Assembly (NCBI GenBank): GCA_001792895.1
Contig: MARA01000086.1
Location: 1 to 45,857 of the forward strand
DNA: 45,857 nt
Direction of reading: 5' to 3'
Origin: Lentinus brumalis
Lineage: Eukaryota > Basidiomycota > Agaricomycetes > Polyporales > Polyporaceae
The position numbers and the translations under genes are program-made. Every line of letters begins with the position of its first letter. The stretch's first letter is position 1. Positions 1-8,426 of the stretch are shown here, piece by piece. Under the pieces are notes generated by a model. The model had not been told where the DNA came from. It searched no databases and saw only the letters and a list, made by a program, of their open reading frames with translations.

Positions 1-556
1 CCTCCGCACTGAGGTGCACACCTTGGACAATGCGGTTTACTACTGGCAGCGGACTCGCTCTACAGTTGGGTAAGTTCAAGTTCAAATCCTGTCTTGAGCA
101 GATGCACTTACAGCAATTGCCACAGAGGTCGGTTTATCAGCGACACCGCAACACCGGAGATATTCAGTCCGAGCAACATGGTGGAAGTGCGCTTTGCCCT
201 GCATCTTGCCAAAGTCGGACGAGACGAGTACATGTTCCTTCCAAAGCTGCGCTCAATCTGTCTGCTCAGTAACGAGGTTCAACGGGTAGGCAGATACATC
301 ATACATAAGTACTTACCAGGAGAAACTTACCTATCTATCATAGGACTACAACATTGCCGCCATTCGAGCTATGACCCGCAAGGCGGTCTCCCCTTTGAAG
401 AAGGTGAAGCGTAAGGCGGACTACGGCCGCAATGACGGCGAGGATGACGGTGAGGGGTCTGGGTCTGCGGAACTTGGGGAACCGCCTCAGAAGGCCATGA
501 AGCGTCTCAGTTTGAAGGACGACCGGCCGGAGGAGGTAGAGATGGAGTCTGCTTAG
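1..556 (+). CDS. Gene A, left copy (3' part only): uncharacterised agaricomycete protein
   Basis: This is the last three exons of a gene whose start lies outside the window. The first exon reads LRTEVHTLDNAVYYW and matches the intact right-hand paralogue at 43380-44734 (LRTEVHTLDNAVFYW). GT-AG introns at about 70-129 and 287-341 join it to FISDTATPEIFSPSNMVEV and then to DYNIAAIRAMTRKAVSPLKK, with the stop at 554-556. The C-terminus is a basic stretch (KKVKRKADYG) followed by an acidic Asp/Glu/Gly segment, compatible with nuclear location. No catalytic motif is recognised, so no function is proposed. It converges on gene B, whose stop is about 200 bp away; the same convergent arrangement recurs at the right end of the window. 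What is visible appears unbroken. Confidence 0.75.
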
Positions 557-760
557 AGGTGTATTCTATAGACGGGTCTTGAACAGTATGCCGTTCTTTT
601 GGACGCTACTTATTGCTTTGTAATTGCGCATTGGTGGTTCTATATTCAATGACTTGGGGATGTTATGACAAGAGTCGTGCAACAGAATAAGTATCACACC
701 GTCACGGTTTCCGCAGGAAATCTAGACACCATCAGAATGAAGGAGGGAAACGCAACCTGG

Positions 761-2745
761 CTAATTCACGACGCGCTGGTATTTACAAAGGGCATGTTCT
801 AGCATAATCGCATCAAACCCCATCCAGGCCCGTTCCTCCTCCGTGAACGCTTTCTCAACCGCGGTGTAAACAGACTTGAAGCAACCAATAACATCCGCAC
901 AGGACGCTTTTGGTGCCAAAGGCTGTCCAATAGCCTTGAGACCGTTCCAGGATCCCAACTTCATACCGTGGATCACGTTCCCGACCTCGTCCAAGGAGGG
1001 ACGGGCGACCCGCCCGGCGTATACAAAGTCTGCTGTGAGGAGATAACCGGTCAGACTACCGCATAGAGGAAAGAGTTTCTCCTTCTCCTCGGTAACAGCT
1101 TGAGTCCACTGCAGGAAGTCCAAGAATTGAATCTTCTTGTCTTCGGGATTGTTGCTGTCCTTGTTCTGTGCTTCCTGCCACATGGTCCGGAAGTCCTCCT
1201 CGAGCAGAAAGTAGTTCTCGGGTCAGTCCAGGCCTTGTAGAACCGCTGGATTTGCGGTTGCCCATATGATGACATGTTGAGGACACCGGTAAGGGACTTC
1301 CGTATTGTGTCGTTGTCTGTGCCGTCGTAGCCATGGAGGACAAGAGTGTTCTGCCACTGCTCCAAACTGGAGTAGTAGGAAGACGAACGAAGTGTGAGAA
1401 GCAGGGGAGAGTTGAACAGATGGGAGCGTGTGAGGACGCAGCTAGCGAAACCGCCGGGAAGGTCGATGATGTCTGGATGGAAAGCACCTCCTGGTCCCCG
1501 CACCTTGATGCGAGATCGTCCGTGTTCACGCATTGGTAGGAAGCGGTCGAGATCCGATGCGATCCGCCTCTGAACTGACGTGAACGAGCTGGAAGAGGGA
1601 TCACGGACAACCGCCATAGCGTCGCGCAGGAATTGTATCAACAGATGAACGCCTTGCTGTGCAGGAGTAGCCACAGGAGGCAGAACTGCAAGGGGTTTGC
1701 TCCGCGCTGCCGCCGCCGCCGAGGCTCGACGAGCGATGGGTCGGGTCGGGCTGGCCGAGGTAGATCCAGTGTCGACTTGGGTTGGGTCGACCGCAGCAGC
1801 AGGACCGCTTCTATGAGCTTGCGAGGACGACGGGGTTGTTGCATGCCGAGGAAGTGCAGGAAGTGCGGACTGTAGGGCGCAGGAAACCTCATGAAGGGAT
1901 GTCTGACAACGAGCCCGAGCAGCGGAGATCCGCTGAAGCAACCTGGCCTCGCGGGAATCCGGCGATGCTATGGGGTGGGCCTGGAGAGCTTTGATGAAGG
2001 GGTGGAAGTCGGAGACTCTAAAGGATGTTGGACGGGTTCCGCGCCGGCCAAGAATGCGTGCTCCAACAGACTGGTGTGCATTCCAGATCTCCGGCAGGAG
2101 TAGAACGTCTTCGTTTGGGATTGTTTGCAGGAGGAAGACGACGAAGTACGCGGAAAATTGCTTTGTGCGAGCGGGAAATCCGAGCCAACACTCCAAAACA
2201 GACACGAGTGCATCCGTCACGGCCAAAGTGATGGTTTCTCTGGATGTGCGAGGGGCAGCAACACGGGCGGAGCTCTCGCCGACAACCAAGTTGGGGCAGT
2301 AGTCTCTGCTGCATAGCGTCTTCGACTTCCGGGATCGCACCGTGAAGAAGATGTCACGAACGAGACGTTCGAACCAGTCCGAGGACTTCCGAAGAGCGTG
2401 CTGGGACTTAAGGAGCCGGCCGACTAGAATGGCTGCGGCATCGACGCAGGATACCGTGAGCCACGTCCAAGCCGCAGCGTTGCAAAGCATGAGCCGACGT
2501 CGCTCCAGCGCGATGTTCAATGCAATGAGATCGGCACTAAGCTGTCGGACGCGGTGTCCACTCCACATCTGTACGACGCAGCCCGCGAATTCGTCCGATA
2601 TGCTGCCCGGGGATTCGGCACGCCATTTTGCAAGGAAGGTATCCACGTCACGGTCGCACCCAGATGGCGCAGGGATGCCAGAAGCGACGTCCTCGTATTC
2701 CGTTAGGACCTCAGCGAGGCGTGCTTGCGATAGGGAGTCCAGCAC
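761..2745 (-). pseudogene. Gene B, left copy: uncharacterised protein with a one-base frameshift
   Basis: The protein begins near 2745 (LDSLSQARLAEVLTEYEDV), possibly after an upstream exon because an AG precedes GYQPVLDSL. It runs to 1183, shifts frame, and ends at 761 (MLEHALCKYQRVVN). Comparison with the right-hand paralogue places the break near 1219-1222. The paralogue reads DPEAYFKQEKVFRNMW without interruption, whereas here the frame must change inside DP/ENYFLLEEDFRTMW, consistent with loss of one base. Middle residues are rich in Ser, Ala and Pro. The C-terminal block containing LTGYLLTADFVYAGRVARPS is the most conserved part between the copies. I do not recognise the family and propose no function. 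A sequencing error would produce the same pattern, so the pseudogene call is provisional. Confidence 0.65.
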
Positions 2746-3159
2746 CGGCTGGTAGCCTATGACCGAAAACGTCAGTACGACCGGTTGTTAGTCTTGCAGG
2801 GGACACGTACAAGTGATACTGCTGCTCTGGGCCTTGCAAAGATTGCGAGAGCTGTCATTTTGGGAGCTAGACAACTCAGTGGGAATATCTGCTGCCAAAT
2901 CTGCAGGGAATGCAATATGCTCAATGTCTTATGCCGGCGTATGAGAACACGCATCACGTACGTTCTTCTTCCTGAGACTGCAGTTCGTCGTCCTCAGGCT
3001 CCGTTTCAGTCGAGTAGCTGCGGCTCTCGTGGGACGGTTCTGGCAGACGAGGCAGACCGCACTTCATGGTGTTGGGCCAGTCACCTCCACGCTCGCTTTC
3101 CATCCCACAAGAATCATCTGCACTCAGATCTACACGCCGTCATCAGTAATTATAAATTG

Positions 3160-5875
3160 TCACAACCATGGATTCGACCGACATGTCAAAGAACGTAATG
3201 AGTACCGAGTGCCCTGCGCATCGTTGGAACCAGACAACACCCGCTGCTCCCTCCGTGCGGTCGCACGCAGGTGCGGAGGCCGCGGCGGCATCTGTACAAA
3301 GTCGAAACGTTCTGTAAAGCAGTCCTCAGTATGTATTGCCATGTACACACAGTTGGGAACGGTTGCTTACGGCGATTGTTAGACCGTTCCGGACGCCGGG
3401 CATCGTCGTCAACGTCCGTGTCCGACAACTCTTCCGTGCCCGAGGCGACTGCTTTACCTTTGGCCTTACGGTTCTTCAACGCGACTGGACGCGTCCCGTT
3501 CGCGCGATGATCATGCTCAGTCTTCTTGAGTAGAGACCGTTGCTTACGGCGATTCGTAGACGGTTTTGGAGGCCATGCATCCTCGTCAACGTCCATGTCC
3601 GACAACTCTTCTGCCGCCAAGGCAACTGCTTTACCGTTGGCCTTACGCTTCTTGAATGCAATTGGACGTGTCCCGTTCGCGCGACCGTCATGCTCAGGCT
3701 TCTTGAGCTTCTTGGTCAAACGGACCTCTGTAGAGATCTGGCAGTGAGTAGTCTGCAGACGCATAGTAGCACACTTCGCTCACCATCGTCATCCGCTTCA
3801 TATGCCTCATCGTCCTCCCTAGCACGTTTGAGCCCTGTAAGTACAGTCAGTTAGCCACAGAAAGACACGTTGAAAGCGACTGCAACTGACCAGGTCCCTT
3901 GCCAGCCTGCTTCGCCTTTCCCTTGGACCGCTTATTCCGCTTCGCTCTTTCCTCTCGTTCCTTCTCTTCTCGCTCGCGCTCCGCCTTCTCGTGACGCAGG
4001 TGGATGACGTGGGGGATAAAGGACGCGACACGGTTCTTGTGTTGCTCCCACTGCTTCGCTGCCTCTGCTCTGGCCGCCGTGGTGGCATCGTCAATCCCGG
4101 GGGCTAACGACCAAGGCTTAGGCAGGAGGGCAGTGGGGCGGTCGCTGGTAGACGGCATGGAGAGGCACTCCCTGAACTTTGCAACGTCAAAGGAAGGACG
4201 GGACGAGGTGGGGATTTGCCGCGTGAAGAAGTGGATCATCTGACAAAGAGACCGATAATACCAGTTTAAGAACGCCTGGTCAGTCGTAAGGGTGGGTCCC
4301 TCTGAGAGCCAATTGGCGCAGTTGGTGGAGAAGGTCTGGGAGTCAAAACTGAACATAGTTAGTCTACTGTACGCAAAGCTATACTTGGAACAGCAGCACT
4401 CACAGAGCGTTCGTCATCTCCGGAGGCAATGAAAACAACTTCCCTTCAGGAAGAGCACCGAAACCAATCATGGAGTCCCCGTCCATGGATGCCCGAGGCG
4501 GGTAGCAAACAATGACGCAGCGATATGAAGTCTTGTCTGGTGTCTGTCCCGGAGGGGCTGTCGGGGGGAAACCGCCGTGGAACTGCAGACCAGAGAAACA
4601 GGTGGTTATAATGCCGCGTTGCTCTGTACACAAAACGAACACTCATGAGCTACAACTTCGCCCAGATATGAGCAACGCCCTGACCAATCGCCACGCCGAT
4701 GTCCGCCATGAAATAACCCGGGCTGTCATTTTGTGACAGACGGTTCATGCTAATCATGCATGTGTAACCGCCCTCCGAGTCGTGCTCGTCGATGTGCTTG
4801 CCGGCGAACTGACCAAGGTCGCGAGAGAAATGGTCGGCTGTAAGACTGGGCGTTGGTATGGGGACGGTGGTTTAGTAATAGGAGATGCATACCTGCGAGC
4901 GCATCGTGCGACTTGGTCGCCGCGATGTTCATCTGCATGGTCGGTGATACGACGTTGTCCTCGTCGCCGATACGAGGCAGGTTGTTGACCTCCGCTTGAA
5001 CCTGCATCGCTTGAAAATAAGCGGGAGGGGCGCGCTGGAGACTGGCAACGGCTACAGGTGCGGCGGTCTGTCCCTATGTAGTGAGCACGCAGCCCTACGA
5101 GAGTACACACACAAAGACATACCTGAATCACTTTCTTCCGCAAGTCGTGGTGGGCTGTGCGGTCACCGTATACCTTCGCCCCCACCGCAGGTGATGTCAG
5201 GTTGCGCTGAATCTGATATGACTGCGCAACCGTGTAGCAACGCTCCGACGTTGCAATGTTCACAGCGTAATCGCTGCGCTCCCAATGAATGCCGCCGCAC
5301 CACACCCCATCAACCTTACGAGCCTTCTCCGCGTCCATCAGTTCCTCCGAGCCGAGGATATCCTCCTGCAGATCCTGAAGCGACTTCGCCATGCCTTCGG
5401 GCAATGCATCTCTGAGAGACAATGAGAATTGAACGTACATGACCAGAAGACGATAGTTTACCCTCCAGTAACCCATACAACCGGATGATCCTCCTCCTCC
5501 TCACCACTACCGTGAGCATCGCGGGCAAGTACGTAGTCGCCGGGCTTGAGCTTGAGGAAACCTTCGCGCGCAAGCTCAGATACAAAGGGAGAAAGATCTG
5601 GTGCTGGTAGTGCACGTACCGGCCTCAGTGACTGCCTCCTCTGTCCCATCGGGGAACACGAGCTGCTTTGCGAACTCATAATACTCCAAGTTGCCCTTCT
5701 CCGAGGTGTCGTGGACGTATACGAAGATGCGGCCCTTCTGCTTGTCGGTCGAGGGAACGAGAGGGTGCTCTTCGTACTCGTAGATGACAGGGAGTCGAGG
5801 ATGACGACCAGGTAGGGACACCACGTGCGATGCAGGCATGACAAACTTGTCGTACTTGTGCTGGTGCGAGGACAT
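3160..5875 (-). CDS. Gene F: candidate 2-oxoglutarate/Fe(II) dioxygenase-like protein
   Basis: The start MSSHQHKYDKFVMP is at 5875. Reasonable GT-AG introns join LREGFLKLKPGDYVLARDAHG-type and DALPEGMAKSLQDLQ exons. A globular part follows at about 4960-4400, reading AGKHIDEHDSEGGYTCM, then SPGYFMADIGVAIG, then FSGLQFHGGFPPTAP and SYRCVIVCYPPRASMDG. The order HxD, a hydrophobic strand pair, a distal His (QFHGG) and an Arg about 20 residues later fits a double-stranded beta-helix dioxygenase and parallels the TET/JBP protein at 19657-21655. That parallel is inference; substrate is unknown. After the core come a helical Lys/Glu/Arg-rich segment (about 3900-4340) and a basic tail made of two tandem 57-residue repeats (3370-3720). 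The final exon and stop (3160, or 3186 in another frame) are uncertain. Confidence 0.6.
3370..3720 (-). repeat. In-frame tandem duplication of about 171 bp within gene F
   Basis: Two adjacent units encode the pattern LKK(P/T)EHD.RANGTRP followed by RKA.GKAVA, EELSD.DVD.DA and NRRKQ. They differ at scattered positions, so the duplication is not brand new. Both units keep the reading frame and the alternation of basic and acidic blocks. This resembles a disordered nuclear tail rather than a folded domain. Confidence 0.75.
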
Positions 5876-6421
5876 GGCGGATATGGTCTATAAAATGAGC
5901 AGATGCGTTTGAGACCTGACATCGTGGACGTGTATTCAAGGAGGACAGGCATCATGCGGAAAGGTCTAGCGGCCAATTGTGCCTGCCTGATGGAGATGAA
6001 AGCGAAGAGCAAAAACCACATACTGAAACTCGAGATGGCAGGAGGACTGACAGTGCAAAAATGGATATCCGGGGGGAAGAAGACCTGAGTGTAGAGACGG
6101 CCGGGGAAGTCGACAGAGCAGAGGACCGGGCAGGGGCAGCTGCAAGAGCGTCCGACACCTGCCCTAAATCGCAGAAAAGGAGGGCCTCTCTGCGCCGGGC
6201 GGACGGCCTTACACAACCGTCCTAGGTTATTGGCCATGTTTTATGCATATTGTTAGTGCCCATGGCTATTTTCATTGTGTAAGATGTGTGCACTAGACTA
6301 CACAGCGAATAGTACCTTTTCATGGATGAATTCTACACCAATACTCCCTGGGGATGCTTGGGGGCGGCACCGCCAGACTCGGGCTGGGTCCCCAAGCTTC
6401 GGAAGCGCTGTAATTCGCGCC
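5876..6421. other. Non-coding stretch upstream of gene F
   Basis: This interval contains the probable promoter of the minus-strand gene at 3160-5875. A long open frame overlaps it on the minus strand but has a proline/serine-rich composition without conserved features and runs into real exons of gene F in a different frame, so I do not call it. From about 6381 the sequence becomes the left flank of the hairpin repeats; the 30 bp at 6392-6421 are repeated at 6510-6539. Confidence 0.5.
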
Positions 6422-6504
6422 GGCGCCAAAAACATGGCGGAAAAGTGTCGTCGCCTGGCCAGAAATGACGTACGACGACACTTTTCCGCCATGTTTTTGG
6501 CGCC
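6422..6504. repeat. Perfect 83-bp hairpin (copy 1), MITE-like
   Basis: The arms are 32 bp each (6422-6453 and 6473-6504), exact reverse complements, starting and ending in GGCGCC. They surround a 19-nt loop, CCTGGCCAGAAATGACGTA. No protein is encoded; open frames reading AEKCRR on both strands are by-products of the palindrome. A second copy lies at 6540-6622 with the loop reversed. Confidence 0.9.
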
Positions 6505-6539
6505 CGCGCCCAAGCTTCAGAAGCGCCGTAATTTGCGCG

Positions 6540-6622
6540 GGCGCCAAAAACATGGCGGAAAAGTGTCGTCGTACGTCATTTCTGGCCAGGCGACGACACT
6601 TTTCCGCCATGTTTTTGGCGCC
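6540..6622. repeat. Perfect 83-bp hairpin (copy 2), with inverted loop
   Basis: The arms (6540-6571 and 6591-6622) are identical to those of the hairpin at 6422-6504. The 19-nt loop, TACGTCATTTCTGGCCAGG, is the exact reverse complement of the first loop. The 30-bp left flank is also duplicated (CCAAGCTTC(G/A)GAAGCGC(T/C)GTAATT), giving a 118-bp direct period. The pair is therefore a tandem duplication in which the loop has been flipped in one unit. Confidence 0.9.
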
Positions 6623-6783
6623 GCGCGAATTTCCGTCATCAGGATGCAACATTATATACCTATCAGTAAGAAGTAAGCAGGCACTGCAAAGCTTACCTTT
6701 ATAAATCCGCCTATAAATCTTGGGGGTCTCGATTTACATGAAGTCTTGAAGGAACCGCGACCGACTGGTCCCTCCGAGAGCCG

Positions 6784-6980
6784 CGAGTGCGTGTTGGCTT
6801 GAGAGAACCTACCAGTGTTTTCCCTGCGACGTGCGCAGGCGGCGGGCGGCGGGCGGCGCGTGCTCGTTGGCTTGCCATGAATATACCAGTCTCTTCCCCG
6901 CGACCAGCAAGGGCGGTGTGCACCAGTTAGCTTGAGAGAAGGTCGAGGTGTTTTCCGGGGGATGCGCAAAGCCTGCGGGA
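6784..6980. repeat. Degenerate tandem repeat, about three units of 60-75 bp
   Basis: Three successive units share GTTGGCTTGAGAGAA-like, ACCAGTGTTTTCCC-like and GCG..GGGCGG-like blocks, starting near 6784, 6857 and 6919. Divergence between units is considerable. The first unit ends in a short GGCGGGC triplication at 6838-6857. Nothing suggests coding. Confidence 0.5.
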
Positions 6981-7199
6981 CATGTCTGAGTAGGGAGGCG
7001 GACGTAAGCAGCGACATTGCGCTTGTGTATGCCAATTTGACACAGTATGTACATGACAATGGTTCAGAATGTATCTGGTCCATCCGCGGATAGACATATA
7101 CCAACTACAAATTGTAGCTTCGATAACTCACCTTTTCAGGAGCGATTGTTGCTTGTCGTGGTTGTCAAATCATCAGGCAGTGTCGAGGAGGAGTGGCGC

Positions 7200-7640
7200 G
7201 GACTCGTCGGGCAGGAGCGCGCGATATCGTCGAGCAGGAGCACAGCCTCAATCCATCCTGCACGGTGTTAGCTCTCATAGTACCACGTAAAAACCTTGGT
7301 TCTATACCGCTGATATGATACATGCTGTCGAGCAGGAGAACAGCGTCGTCGAGCAGGAGAACAGCGTCGTCGAGCAGGCGAACAGCGTCGTCGAGCAGGA
7401 GAAAGGCGTCGTCGAGCAGGCGAACAGCGTCGTCGAGCAGGAGAAAGGCGTCGTCGAGCAGGAGAAAGGCGTCTTCAAGCAGGAGCGCTGCGTCGTCGAG
7501 CAGGAGCGGCGCGTCGTCGAGCAGGAGCGGCGCGTTGCGGAGCAGGAGCGCAGCCTCCATCCATCCTGCGCGGTGTTAGCTCTCGTAGTAGCATATACAA
7601 ACCTCGGGTCTATACTGCTGATATGATACATACGTTTTTG
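7200..7640. repeat. 21-bp minisatellite bracketed by a direct repeat of about 120 bp
   Basis: From about 7327 to 7551 the unit GTCGTCGAGCAGGAGAACAGC is repeated roughly eleven times with variants (GCGAACAGC, GAGAAAGGC, GAGCGGCGC). The sequence just left of the array (about 7200-7322, ending CTGATATGATACATGC) recurs right of it (about 7510-7633, ending CTGATATGATACATAC). Because 21 is divisible by three, all frames stay open (VEQENSV on plus, LLDDAVL on minus), so open length is no evidence of a gene. Confidence 0.85.
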
Positions 7641-8426
7641 TTCGTCCTCCGAAGACCTGGCATGGCAATGGGCCGATGTCGCCCATGGCCATGCCACGAC
7701 CGATACTAGAGTTGTGGTCGCAGCCCCAACGGTGCTGTCATGGCCGGACAGGAAGAATATGGCGGACACTGTTGAGGCATCCCGCCATTGGTTCGCCAAG
7801 ATTTCTCCTGTTTGATTACACACTCCACTCGTATAACGAGGCGGAGGCATGATGGAGGTAGGAGACCAGGAATTGGGCGCTCTGCCATGAGAAGACTGGC
7901 AGTGGCTGTGCTGAGATTCCCAGGCATCCCGGTGCGTCAGCGCTTCGAACTTTGACTTTGTTCCCTGCCTCCAAGGTCTCAAGAACTCAACATCCAGCCA
8001 TTCCGAACGAGCAGACTGTGCAACGACGTTATACGCTTGCAGGGCCTGTTCTCCACAACGACCCGGATACGACATAGGATCCACACCTCCTACACGCACG
8101 TGAGAACCTTATACCTCAAAAGGTTAGATATACGTCTTTGTACTGTACAGGCTGGGTGCTTTGTGGTATTTTATGGACCGCCCTAATTGAGTATGCTATA
8201 AGGAAGAACCATATCTGGAAGACTCTGTCTGCACAATCATCGGTAGGTCCTGAGGCATCACGCTTGCAGCGGTTCACCAACGCAGCTTGCATCAGGAAGT
8301 GTTTCCTCGACTGCGTTGACTTCGACTACTCGACCAATCAACCGCTCTCCCGGTAAGAAGCAGCCCTGGTAGGTGAATAAGTCCAGCTGATATTGTTCGT
8401 GCAGCATTTAAGCACAAAACTCAGCT
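7641..8426. other. Non-coding stretch upstream of gene G
   Basis: No gene can be supported. A minus-strand open frame at 7302-8099 has no recognisable motif and runs into the minisatellite. A short plus frame at 8138-8356 is equally unsupported. The interval contains the exact 24-nt motif at 8019-8042 and presumably the promoter of the gene starting at 8427. Confidence 0.5.
8019..8042 (+). promoter_or_regulatory. 24-nt recurrent motif, copy 1
   Basis: The sequence starts TGCAACGACG, continues TTATAC and ends GCTTGCAG. It is identical at 12820-12843 (minus), 13066-13089 (plus) and 29311-29334 (minus). Here it lies about 385 bp upstream of the ATG of gene G, in the same orientation. The preceding bases (TTCCGAAC...) also resemble those before the copy at 13066, so this could be a remnant of a RING-gene leader. 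Confidence 0.6.

Noticed and set aside
5458..6237. 259-codon minus-strand frame with Ser/Pro-rich sequence
   Set aside because: It overlaps true exons of gene F in another frame and has low-complexity composition.
6275..6676. Overlapping open frames on both strands containing NMAEKCRR
   Set aside because: They arise from the perfect hairpins, whose arms encode the same peptide on both strands; no start context or homology.
7327..7551. Possible CRISPR-like array
   Set aside because: Units are contiguous 21-bp repeats with no unique spacers, in a eukaryotic genome; it is a minisatellite.
7302..8099. 265-codon minus-strand frame running into the minisatellite
   Set aside because: Open length is inflated by the 21-bp repeat, and the upstream part has no recognisable motif.
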